Positions 11,510 to 22,600 of a stretch of 64,000 bases of DNA are shown piece by piece. The stretch is taken from the NCBI RefSeq assembly GCF_026151205.1, contig NC_087081.1, positions 16,108,837 to 16,172,836 on the forward strand, given 5' to 3'. The notes below the pieces were generated by a model. The model saw only the letters and a list, made by a program, of their open reading frames with translations. It was not told the DNA's origin and made no database searches. The position numbers and the translations under genes were made by a program. Numbering within the stretch: position 1 is the first letter of the stretch; each line of letters begins with the position of its first letter. This stretch comes from Bolinopsis microptera. Its lineage: Eukaryota > Ctenophora > Tentaculata > Lobata > Bolinopsidae.

Positions 11510-14390
11510 CTACACACGCAGTCGGTTACTTATACTATGACCCTGCTTTCACATCACGTGTTACTGTTAACAAGTGTTACCTTGGTAACAGGTGCTACCT
11601 TGGTATTGACATACGTTGCATACCACTTTTTGCGTCATAATATCTCTGATGTTCGTGATACGTTCAACTTTGCAGATTTCTGTACTCTGATTGGCTGAAT
11701 TGTGTCATGATCCATGTATCAACCTTGGTAACAGGTGCTATCTTGGTAACATGAGCTGCCATTATTTAAAACCTATGGTGCGAAGCTCAAACTAACAGTT
11801 ATACTGAAGCTTTAGTTTAGAGATCACTTCTAGTAAATGTTTAGAACATTAAGTTTCGTAGTTTAATAGATTTACGTGGCTTTATAAGAATCAGCATTAT
11901 CCGAATACCTTATTAACATTAATTTGAACCTGTTTCAAATTTGTTAACCACATTCGCTTGTTTTTTTATTTTCTGGGTTACTACCATCACATTTTATAAG
12001 CTTGTTTCTGCCTGATGTCAGATGTAAACAAAACGAAAAGCTCCTCAAATAAACACTGAGATTTAGTTTTGTACAGTCCTTGACTTGTTAGTGAAATGGA
12101 GCAGCAAAATGTTCCAGACTTTAAAGATGAGATAAAGATAGAAGAAGAAAGTGTTTCGCCGGAATTTATCAAAACAGAGATTAAGAAGGAGGAAGATAGT
12201 TTTCTTATTAAATCAGAAGTGTATTCGAATTCAGTTTCTCAGTCGGATTGTCCCAACCAGGAATCAGCATTGCTTCGCTACCAGTGGGTTCATCCCAATG
12301 AAAATGCTTACATTCGCTCTGAATGTTCCTACAATGCAAAAACAGCTTCAGTTTCACATCAACGGACTCATACTGGTGAAAAATCGTATAAATGCTCTGA
12401 ATGTTCCTACAGTTCAAGCCGAAAATCAAACTTAGTTCGCCATCAGATGAATCATACTGGTGAAAAACCGTATAAATGCTCTGAATGTTCCTACAGTGCA
12501 AACCAAAAATCATCTTTGGTTTGTCATCAGATGACTCATACCGGTGAAAAACCGTATAAATGCTCCGAATGTTGCTACAGTGCAAGCGTAAAACAAAACT
12601 TAGTTCGCCATCAGATGAATCATACTGGTGAAAAACCGTATAAATGCTCTGAATGTTCCTACAGTTCAAGCCGAAAATCAGACCTAGTGAAACATCAAAT
12701 GACTCATACCGGTGAAAAACCGTATAAATGCTCTGAATGTTCCTACAGTGCAAACGTAAAACAAAACTTAGTTTGCCATCAGAGGACTCATACCGGTGAA
12801 AAACCGTATAAATGCTCCGAATGTTCCTACAGTTCAAGCCAAAAATCAAACCTAGTTAAACATCAGATGATTCATACCGGTGAAAAACCATATAAATGCT
12901 CTGAATGTTCATACAGTGCAACCTTAAAACAAAACTTAGTTCACCATCAGATGACTCATACCAGTGAAAAACCGTATAAATGCTCTGAATGTTCCTACAG
13001 TGCAAACCACAAATCATCTTTGGTTTGTCATCAGATGAATCATACCGGCGAAAAACCGTATAAATGCTCTGAATGTTCCTACAGTTCAAGCCGAAAATCA
13101 ACCCTGGTTCGACATCAGATGACTCATACCGGTGAAAAACCGTATAAATGCTCCGAATGTTCCTTCAGTTCAAGCCGAAAATCAGACCTAGTTAAACATC
13201 AGATGATTCATACCGGTGAAAAACCGTATAAATGCTCTGAATGTTCCTACAGTTCAAGCCGAAAATCAGAGCTAGTTAACCATCAGGGAAATCATACCGG
13301 TGAAAAACCGTATAAATGCTCTGAATGTTCCTACAGTGCAAGCCGAAAATCAGAGCTAGTTAACCATCAGAGGACTCATACCGGTGAAAAACCGTATAAA
13401 TGCTCTGAATGTTCTTACAGTGCAAACCGAAAATCATCTTTGGTTTGTCATCAGATGACTCATACCGGTGAAAAACTGTATAAATGCTCCGAATGTTCCT
13501 ACAGTTCAAGCCGAAAATCAGAGCTAGTTAACCATCAGAGGACTCATACCGGTGAAAAACTGTATAAATCCTCTGAAAGTTCTTACAGTTCAATCCAAAA
13601 TTCGACTCCCTTTCAAAAAGGTAGTATTGGAGGACCCATTTTTGTTAAGCCTCTACCTTTCGTGAAGCCTCTCATATTTGTAAAGCCTCTGAACTTCGAT
13701 GACCCCTTTCTTTCCAGTTCCAGCTTACCTCCCAGTTCCTTCTCCAGTAACAAACCAGAATCTCACAAGTCTCACCCTGCAGCTCCTCTCACCTTCTCAC
13801 CTGGTGAATCTGTTTTCACACCTGCTCCCCCTGTCCCACCTACCTTATACTCAACAACATTTCCTTCCTCCTATCATATTTCCTGCCAGTTCAGCGACCA
13901 TGGGGCGTAAATCAAAATGTATGTGATATGTTATGATGGGAAGAGGAAGACATTGCTAGTTCAAATCAAATATCAATTAGCACAATGCTGACTTAAAGGG
14001 TCTAATAAATCCTAGTAGTTTTACTATTACAATGTATATTTATTTCAATATCATAGCGTCATACACTATTAATAATGTTTCATTTGAATGTAGTAGTGGT
14101 TTAGAGAGTAAACTTGCCGGTCCAGGATCAGATAACTGGATGTTTAGGCAAGGTGTTTGGATATAGGACACACATAACTACCGTCCCGGCCCTGTCTTAT
14201 ATTGTGGCGTAACGTTATTATATAGTAACTATATCTATAGTTCCGTTCAGGCCCTTTACACTTTGTTTCTCTCTGGTTCTAATATACCGTTTGCCGTAAC
14301 AATAATAAATTTAACAATGGTGCCCGAGCCACTCCACGCTGGGTGGCTACTAAACGTTTAAAGAAAAATGCAAGGTATAACCAGTAACTG
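11510..14390. repeat. Right copy of the zinc-finger segmental duplication
   Basis: Matches 5888-8884 in the same orientation (offset about 5.6 kb), including 5' flank, ORF and 3' flank. A second short copy of a CAGATTTCTGTACTCTGATTGG segment interrupts the 5' flank near 11674. Confidence 0.8.
12096..13910 (+). CDS. C2H2 zinc-finger protein, 14 complete fingers (paralogue B)
   Basis: 604 residues in one exon, paralogous to the protein at 6439. The acidic N-terminus keeps the candidate SUMO motifs (IKIE, IKTE, IKKE, IKSE). A degenerate first finger with RSEC, 14 complete CxxC-x12-HxxxH fingers, and a decayed last finger (KSSES) follow. The FVKPL-rich Ser/Pro tail is conserved. Compared with paralogue A it has three more fingers, and helix residues differ (for example SRKSELVN, SRKSDLVK, NHKSSLVC), while framework residues are almost unchanged. 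This pattern suggests gain or loss of finger units and divergence of DNA-contact positions after duplication. One finger carries HQGNH in place of HQMTH. A nuclear DNA-binding role is inferred from the family. Confidence 0.85.
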   Translation: MEQQNVPDFKDEIKIEEESVSPEFIKTEIKKEEDSFLIKSEVYSNSVSQSDCPNQESALLRYQWVHPNENAYIRSECSYNAKTASVSHQRTHTGEKSYKCSECSYSSSRKSNLVRHQMNHTGEKPYKCSECSYSANQKSSLVCHQMTHTGEKPYKCSECCYSASVKQNLVRHQMNHTGEKPYKCSECSYSSSRKSDLVKHQMTHTGEKPYKCSECSYSANVKQNLVCHQRTHTGEKPYKCSECSYSSSQKSNLVKHQMIHTGEKPYKCSECSYSATLKQNLVHHQMTHTSEKPYKCSECSYSANHKSSLVCHQMNHTGEKPYKCSECSYSSSRKSTLVRHQMTHTGEKPYKCSECSFSSSRKSDLVKHQMIHTGEKPYKCSECSYSSSRKSELVNHQGNHTGEKPYKCSECSYSASRKSELVNHQRTHTGEKPYKCSECSYSANRKSSLVCHQMTHTGEKLYKCSECSYSSSRKSELVNHQRTHTGEKLYKSSESSYSSIQNSTPFQKGSIGGPIFVKPLPFVKPLIFVKPLNFDDPFLSSSSLPPSSFSSNKPESHKSHPAAPLTFSPGESVFTPAPPVPPTLYSTTFPSSYHISCQFSDHGA

Positions 14391-14705
14391 ATGTTTTGAA
14401 TGGGCTTTTTCGGAGCTGTACTCATGCATAAGAGTGGTCACTGGTACATGCGCCCCATTGTTCATCGGATTCCGGTCACTGCGGCCTTAACAAACACCTC
14501 CACACCATTTGCAAATCAAACACCAGTGCTTGTCATATGTGCGGCGACGGAGAGGAAACTGTCTCACACTTCTTGGACAGTCTCCGGCTATTACCCAAAT
14601 TAGAGGTCAATATTTCCAGGACTACTACCTCTCTGTCAACGACATATTCGACAACCAACACATCACCACAATTGTTAATTTCGCTATAACCGCACCAAAC
14701 GCTTA
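14385..14705 (+). pseudogene. Relic of a retroelement C-terminus with CxxC...H...C-type knuckle
   Basis: The plus strand at about 14485-14705 encodes a CHMCGDGEETVSHFL segment and, after a frameshift near 14575, a stretch ending TIVNFAITAPNA and a stop. The C-x2-C-x4-ET-x2-HFL pattern is typical of the zinc-binding region after RNase H or reverse transcriptase in non-LTR elements. No upstream RT is present, so this is a truncated relic. Confidence 0.5.
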
Positions 14706-14967
14706 AACATGCCGGAAGAGCTGGATCAGACTGGGGTGACTTAGAGTACTAACTCATTTGCTGTCTCGTCTCTGATTACTCTTCCAAACCTAGCTGGCCT
14801 GGCATTTAAGCGTATTACTTTGAACCATGTCACTCTATAGACCATCCTCCACCAGTCACTCTGATTTCACCGGCAACCTCTCACAGGGTTGCCACACCCC
14901 AGAGGTAGGCAGAGCATCTCAATGCTATCCTTTCATGGGCCATCTCGGTCCAGCCTCTCTTTTAAAA
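14706..14967. other. Non-coding spacer ending in a poly-C tract
   Basis: No coding or repeat structure recognised, apart from the 25-base poly-C tract at 14968-14992 next to it. Confidence 0.4.
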
Positions 14968-14992
14968 CCCCCCCCCCCCCCCCCCCCCCCCC
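14968..14992 (+). repeat. Poly-C tract, 25 bases
   Basis: Uninterrupted C run. Similar tracts occur at 50094-50118, 51000-51025, 56286-56303 and 57663-57681. Confidence 0.95.
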
Positions 14993-16330
14993 ATGACGTA
15001 GGGTAAAATTAAAAATGCTTCCCTGCCCTGGAGAGTTATGGGCAAATAACCGTTTTGGTCACGTGACAGGCTAGTAAAACATGAATTTGATTGTTTAGGG
15101 CTCGGGTTATGGTTAGGGTTGTGATTAAGGTTTTTTAGGGATTTAAGGTTACAAAAAAATTTATGTAAAACCGTTTTGTACGGCTGCAAAGCCAAAACCA
15201 TTAAAAATTAAGTCACGTAAAATTTTTTATATTTGGGCGAGCGAATTATAGTAAAGCCTTAGGGTTGTGGTATAGACTTGTATAGTAGTACAGGTTAGGT
15301 GTTAGGGGTAGGGTTGGAATAAGGGGTTTTTTAAAACCGTTTTGTTTGCGGCGACATCTAGCTATAGCACTAGATTGTAAATAGCTCCTACTTAGCAACA
15401 CTTAGCAACACTTATATTAGCATGTAAACACGTGATTACAATATTATATTTATAGCAGTTCCCAAAAAATCTTACTTACCAGGGCCAAACTTCAAAAGTT
15501 CACCTAACCATGTGCTTTCGCGCCACTTCGGGCGCGCGCGCTTGTTTCACAAGTCAAGAAAAGCACATATCCACGAACCCCGATGGGAAGGTTCGTGCGC
15601 GCGTGCGCAGTGCTGACAACAGCGTCTATGTAGCGCAGGTAGTCTTGGCACTTCTCCCTCCAGTATGCAGTAACCACTTTTCAGGTTTCTATATAATAAT
15701 AGTGCATAGTGACAGTGTATAGGGGATAATTAGGTATAAACTACAGTACAGCTGTACTTACACTTACATTCACAAGCATGCAAGCTCACCTGGTCCAATG
15801 AGCGGGAAACGGAGGACAAGTTCTGGTGACATCATAGTCACGTGACCTCATAGGCTCATAATCACGTGACCTCAGACCCAATCAATGATTAATTAGGTTC
15901 GGGCATGGCCAGCCCCCTGTCACCCGATCTTGAGGTGACGTACGACACCTCGTTTACGCAATCAATGTCTGAAAGGCTACACACGTCGCATATGAGGACA
16001 AAAGCGCGGGTAATTTTGGCACCACTGTATAGTAGAGTGGTGCCAAAATCGTTGGGTGGGTTGATGGTTGATGGATAGAGCCCTTTTTACCGCCGTGAGG
16101 CGGGCGCGCGCTACTGCAAGCGCAAGGGCTCTGGATAGAGTAACTTCAAAAGTAAAAGAAATAGCGACATCCGGTTTTTGCAACATGTTCATTTCGTAAG
16201 TAACGTCCCTCAGAAAAATCTCATTTTGGGCCGATCAAAAGTTTGCAACTCTAACTTTGATTAACAATTAACTTTTTGCGACACTTTACGTAACATGTAT
16301 CAACACTTTGCAAATTTCGGTACTCTGATT
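14993..16330. repeat. Dispersed repeat, copy 2, with GC-rich inverted segments
   Basis: Shares blocks with 10920-11480. Between the blocks lie GCGCGC-rich segments arranged as inverted pairs. CGCGCTTGTTTCACAAGT at about 15537 has its reverse complement at about 16428. The CTACTGCAAGCG...GGGCTCTGG segment at about 16107-16137 is inverted at about 16382-16412. Short open frames here have no recognisable domain. Confidence 0.55.
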
Positions 16331-17036
16331 GGCTGTCACGTGCTAGCTGATTGAACATTGAAATGCACCACGCGTTGCTCTAACCAGAGCCCTCTCGCTT
16401 GCAGTAGCGCGCGACCGCCGGAGGCTACTTGTGAAACAAGCGCGTCACGCAGTACGCGTAGGCACATGGCTATGTGAACACCACGCGTGCAAATCATGCT
16501 TAATGTCGCTGCGCGCGAGCTCAACTGCTCAAGCCGTCTGTTTACATTAAACCGCCTCATAGACGGATGTTACTCGTTTAAACTTCTTCGAAGTAGCGCG
16601 CCCGATGGCAAGTGCTACGAAGTAGCGCGCGCCGGGCCTGCAATCATTAACAATGGTCAAGTTTACAACCTACCAGTCCAAGACGCGCGCCGAGTTGGAC
16701 TCGTCGACGGTATATGGAACAGATATTTTACGAGTATCACCCGTTAAGGAAATTTAAGACGACGTAGATTTTGAGTTATCTCAAATCTTTATTATGCTTA
16801 ATATGAACATAATAGTCTGGGGCTCCCAGGTAACTTCTAGTAACACCGCCAGCCAGTAACTTTTGCTGGGGTAGATTGGCCTGAAATGCACCACTGGGCC
16901 TCGCGCGCACAGCCACGGATGATTGACATCGTGAATCAAATCCAGGAAAACTTACTGGCCAGAGCCTACCTTTAAAAGTAAAAGAAATAGCGACTTCCGG
17001 AATTTCGATTTTTTTTGCAAAATATTCTTTTTGTAA
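16331..17036. other. GC-rich repetitive spacer, no gene seen
   Basis: Contains further GAAGTAGCGCGC copies (16588-16635) and inverted-repeat arms paired with the preceding kilobase. The small frames on both strands look like chance consequences of the GCGCGC composition. Confidence 0.4.
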
Positions 17037-17486
17037 GGGGTCGTTCACATATTACGTAATCAGCCGAGGGGAGGGGGGGTTCCAAATGCTTACGGTTGAT
17101 TACGGGGGGGGGGGGGTTTCGGCCGTTGATTACGTAATCAAAATTTTCTTTTTTACCCTCTAGAATAATAACAATTTCACAATATTTTAATTCAAATTCC
17201 ACTCAATTTCACTCTGATAGTGATAAAATTTAGAAATTGATCGAATATCCGGCTATAGTAGTAAGTAGTTAAAAAGGTGATTGGCCAGATATCATAACAA
17301 TAATTTCGGCTCATCATGATAGCATGATCAGGGTAACATGAAACGTAGAGAAGAGTGTTTTCTAGGAAAAAAAAGTCAAGGGGGGGGGGTCAGGCCATGA
17401 TTACGTAATATTTTATTATTGCTGTCAGGAGGGGGGAGGGGGTAAAAATTGCTAAAATATTGATTACGTAATATGTGAACGACCCC
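17037..17486. mobile_element. MITE, GGGGTCGTTCAC family, TAA target duplication
   Basis: The terminal inverted repeats are about 25 bp (GGGGTCGTTCACATATTACG and its complement at the right end). They are flanked by TAA at 17034-17036 and 17487-17489. The interior is G-rich at both ends with GATTACGTAATC motifs. No transposase frame is seen. It is a larger relative of the element at 9078-9240. Confidence 0.85.
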
Positions 17487-17489
17487 TAA

Positions 17490-19155
17490 AAATAACGTTT
17501 CCTCCCCAGGAGGAAAATTAAGGACATTGTAGATTTTGAGTTGTATCAAAATCTCCTGCAGAAAATTCTTATTTTGGGCCGAAAAATGTGATCCTTCAAT
17601 TTTGGTACCAAAAGTTGCACCTGACCAAACTGATTAAATGACAATCCTACAAAAATCATTTCAAAAGGCATTTAACGCGAGAAATTATCAATTTTTTTCA
17701 ATTTTACACATTTGTAATGCACAGGAAGCCCATTTACAACTTTTTTAATCGTGTTGCAAGGTGATTTTGTATTTTCAATTTTAATTATTCACCCTTAATA
17801 TAAGGGCAACTTTTGGTGCTAAATTTATCCAAATTTAAGAAATGCAAAATTATTGATTATGGCGCTTTTTACATGAACTACCTTTATTTTCAACGAGATA
17901 ATTTAAACATAATATGCAAATAATTTAGAATTCCCTCGAATACATTATTAGCTATATGATATCATCACCAGGTGTCTGATTAATCATTATTCAAGCAACC
18001 ACTGAGCTGGACTGCCAAAGCCCTGTTGTGCCAAAGCCCTGTTATGTTGGGCGTTGGCCCATTTAGGTTTTCTTGTTGTTCTCCATCCTCAGCTTTGGTT
18101 AAGTAAATTATACTAAGTTTGTCGACCATGTTTTTAAAATTAATTAATTCATCAATTTCTTGTTTCGAGCATTTGCATTCATAATTATAATTTTGTTCAT
18201 TTTGATCTATTGTAACCAATTACTTAAAAATCACCTCTCATGGAGATTAAAAACTACAGTTTTCATGATTGGACCAACCATTCAACCAGTCGTTTTCTAT
18301 CATTGTATAAAAGAAATCTTGAATTTGTCTGATGTTTGTACTTTACCCTAGTGAAATGAAGTAAGGTGAATGTCTGGACTGTTAAGATCGTCATTTGGCT
18401 TTCATGTAGATGACAACTTTTGCAGATCCAACACTCTTTGATAGAAGGTGTTTGTGACCCTTACTTATGAAGCAGTTTGGACACGCTTTTGAGATTTGCT
18501 CTGGCTTGTATATGGTTAGGTGCAACGACCAGTATAAACTATAGTATGTCTAGAACACATAAAAGCTTATCGTATTTGGGAGCAAATGTTGGAATTCAAT
18601 CCCAGTGAACATAAGATATATAGAATGTACTGCCAAATTTTCACAATGTATAAAATCCTCATTTATGTTGGATGTAGTAAATGGTATCTCATCATATGGA
18701 ATAAACAATAGTTTTGACTATTTCTACACTCCAGCTCTGTGACAACAATAAGATGTTTTGGATTCTTTGATGAGATAGCAGGGTCCCCTGTGTATAAGTG
18801 CATTACTGACCAAACAAAATAAAATTCACAAAATTTGTATTTAAACTTTATTAAAAAAGAAGTATAGAACTGTATGCCTCTCTTACTTTTAACACTACCA
18901 TGACCAACCTGTTGTCATTTTACTCTAAAATGGTTTTATATACATCTCCAAAATTGTTATTCTGTAAATAATTGTACATAATTCTGACGAAATATCAAAG
19001 TGGGTATTGTATATATATATTTATTCCATTTTTGTAATAATTTAATAGTTACCTTCATGCCCACAGTTCAATGTTTTAACCCACCATACCACCTGTTACC
19101 ACTATAGCAGCCTTGCTAGCTCTTCTCTCATTTGTCATTGTTGCTATATCAACAG
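17490..19155. other. Non-coding sequence upstream of CTR9
   Basis: AT-rich. I find no convincing exon; short frames at 17980-18219 and 18160-18351 have no family resemblance. It may contain the CTR9 promoter or a 5' UTR exon, but no core element can be assigned. Confidence 0.35.
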
Positions 19156-19163
19156 CTTAGGTT

Positions 19164-19312
19164 CAGGGACAAAAGGATTTCGCGGCATGTACGAAATCGC
19201 GAAATTTTCCATTCTCCGCGACAAATTTTATGTGTAGTTTAATGTATAGCCTGTTAAATTTCGCGGTACCGCGAAATTTGGCCAAAATAATCGTGAAATC
19301 CTTTTGTCCCTG
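19164..19312. mobile_element. hAT-type MITE, 149 bp, 8-bp target duplication
   Basis: The ends are CAGGGACAAAAGGATTTC and its reverse complement, with GCG-rich interior arms. Flanking 8-bp duplications CTTAGGTT are exact (19156-19163 and 19313-19320). CAGGG ends plus an 8-bp duplication are the hAT signature. Confidence 0.9.
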
Positions 19313-19634
19313 CTTAGGTTTAAGCCTTGAAGACTGAAGTGATTGAAATTGGTTCATCTTGACCAGGCAGCATCTAAACATCCAATTTCAATACTTTTTT
19401 AGTTAACGTTAATTTTATTGTACTACTCCTGATCCTAACTGCACTGTTCAGATAAATCTACTTACATTGCATCTACTCACGTCTTACATTATACTTCCTT
19501 ATGTTGCATACCCTAATTTAGTTATTTCAAATATGGGTTTTAAGTTACAGGTATTATCATGATGTCACCATGCCCAGGAATATCTATAGCTTATTATTTA
19601 ATTAATCATCAACATAATAAATACCTTATTAGGT

Positions 19635-22600
19635 ATGAAGTCAAAGAGCTTAGAGATTCCTTTGCGGGACACGGATGAAGTTATTGAACTTGACTTGGAA
19701 CAATTGCCGGAGGGAGAAGAGATTCTTGGAATCCTGCGGACTGAAAATGTTCCTTTACACATCTGGCTTACTTTAGCAAAGCATTATTATAAGCAGGAAA
19801 AAATGCATGACTTTGTGCTGCTTCTTGAAAACTGTCATAAAGATGCTGCAACTGACTACCGCGAGCAGGAGAAAGATAAAATGCTTGCCTTGGATACTTT
19901 GGCTGCTCATTATGTAAGTCTCGGCAGAAAAGAGAAAAATAAAGAAGCCAGAAAGAAACACTTTGGAAAAGCTACCTCCTTGTACACACAAGCTGATAAG
20001 ATCATTATGTATGACCAAAACCATTTGGTTGGTAGGGCTCACTTTTGCCTTCTTGAGGGTGACAAGACAGATCAGGCAGATGCTCAGTTCAACTTTGTGT
20101 TGGCTAAATCAGAGAAACACATTGCAGCTAATATGGGTAAAGCCTGTATTTTGTTCAATAAGAAAGATTACAAAGGTGCATTGGGACACTTCAAAAAGGC
20201 ACTAAAAGGCAATGACAACTGCCCTGCTTCAGTTCGTTTAGGCATGGGGCTATGCTTTTATAGACTTGGGAACACAGAGAAAGCCCAGATTGCTTTTGAG
20301 CGTGCCTTGGAACTTGATCCAAGGAGCACTGGTTCGTTGATTGGTTTAGCAATACTGCATTTGAATTCTGGTGACAAAGATAAGCTGATCAAAGGAGTAA
20401 AACTTTTGTCACAAGCTTATGGTATAGACTCTGCTAATTCAATGACTTTGAACCACCTTGCCAATCATTTCTTCTTCAAAAAAGACTATCAAAAAGTTCA
20501 GCATTTAGCCCAGCATTCGTTGCAAGGAACTGAGGTTGAGGTGATTCGGGCAGAGAGTTGCTATCAGTTGGCTCGATCATATCACAATCAGCAGAAATAT
20601 GACCAAGCATTTCAGTACTATTATCAGTCCACTCAGTTTGCTTCCCCATCATATGTTTTACCACACTTTGGGTTGGGGCAAATGTACATATTCAGAGAAG
20701 ACTATGCAAATGCTGCACTATGCTTTGAAAAGGTACAGTTTTCTGCATGGTCATGCAGATTTTCTCAATTTACAATTCCAATATCTTTTAGCCATGAAAA
20801 TCGTTTCCTTATCATTGATGGATGGCTTTTAGACTAACAATTTGCTTTTAATCATAAAATATAATTTATTTAATTAAATGTATCCTTCAGGTGTTGAAGA
20901 TTCAGCCTAACAACAACGAAACAATGAAAATATTGGGCAGTCTGTACAGTCAAAGTGACGACAGTGACAAAAGAGATCAAGCAAAGATTCTCCTTCAAAA
21001 GGTTTAAAATAATTTAAATATTTAAACACTTAGTTTCCTGAATTTGGATTTTTTTAGTTTAGTTACTTTTGATGTGATTTAACGTTGGTCAACCAGCAAT
21101 CAGCATGAATTTGATAATTATGCTATAATTATGCTAATTATGATAAAATATAGTAGTAGTAAATCTTTCAAAGTACGAAATATCTCTTTAAAAGAGCATC
21201 CTAGGCACCTTATAGATATCAAAACGCATAAAAAAGAAAACAAAAAACATCAACCATCTTCTAACTTCTTCCACTCCTCCCTATCTAAAGCTAAAAATCT
21301 AAGGTCTTCGAAATCAGTCAAATTCTTAAGTCTAATATCAAGATTTCTACTAGTCAAGTCTTTTCTAATAACATCTAATAAGTTTAAACATGGTCTACCC
21401 CGTCTCCCTTCCATAAAAATATCAGAATTTATAGCAAATAACATAGAGGTGTATGCTGGTGAGTCTTCCTGTCCTCTTAAGATATGTCCTAACATTCTCC
21501 ATCGAAACTTATAGACTCTCACAGACAAGGGAGTGACATAACAACGAGCATAGAGTGCCTCATTAGAAATAACCCCAGTAGGCCATCTGATGTTGAGGAT
21601 TCTTCGGAGGTGTTTGCGATGAGCAATATCAAGTTCATTCAACGAAGCTAGTGGTGCAGCCCAGGAGTTGCAGTTGTAGAGTAGAATAGAGACTACTTGT
21701 GCCTCGTAGATTTTGATCTTCCTTTGGACTGAAATCTTGCTCTTCATCCAAACTTTCTGAAATTTACTAAAGGCAACATTACCAAGGAATATTCGATTCT
21801 TGATATCCTTAACAGTGCACATCAACGATCCTAAAGTTTTGTTAGAGCGCCACTCTTCATCACCTCTATACACTTTTCCAAACAATCACCTTGCGTTTAA
21901 CAGTGGGTTTAGGATCTGCTAAATAAAAATGGACAAATGATAAAATATATTTTTATTTAAATATTTAATAATTTAAAAGTAATAAATCCGTTCCTGATTA
22001 ACGTTGCCTGATTGTCTTTAACGCACATTTCATTCAGGTGACAACTCAATGTCCTGAAGATATTGAGGCATGGATTGAACTTGGCGGTATCCTACAAAAC
22101 AGTGACGTGACAGAAGCATTGAACGCTTACAACACTGCTGCCCAGATCATTAGGGATAACGTCCATGTAGATGTCCCTCCTGAGATACTCAATAATATTG
22201 CTTCTTGTTTGTTTCAGCTGGGAAAATATGAGGTAAGTTACTGTAAGCTTCTAATTAAAGAACTTATTATATAACTTTATTCAAATCAAAAATAGAACAT
22301 GAATGAACATCTTAAAGATCTGATAAGTAGCCAGAAAAAAATAAAAACTGATACACAAGCTATAACAACTTCTTCCATCCCGCTCTATCAGAGGCTAAAA
22401 GTCTTAAATTGTACAAATCGTCTGTATTTACAAATGGAATGTTCCTGCTACCTAAATCAAATTTAATAGTCTTAAGCAAGTTCGACTGGTGTCTACCTAC
22501 TCTACCCTTTTTAGTACTCTGACTCTCTACTGCAAAGTGTAATGCAAGCTGTGCAGGTGAGTTGTTATCACTGCGAAGGACATGTCCGAGCATCCTCCAT

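Noticed and set aside
19163-19381. Small minus-strand gene upstream of CTR9
   Set aside because: The frame lies mostly in the 149-bp hAT-type MITE.
19960-20205. Alternative frames within CTR9 exon 1
   Set aside because: They overlap the well-supported CTR9 frame and have no domain resemblance.
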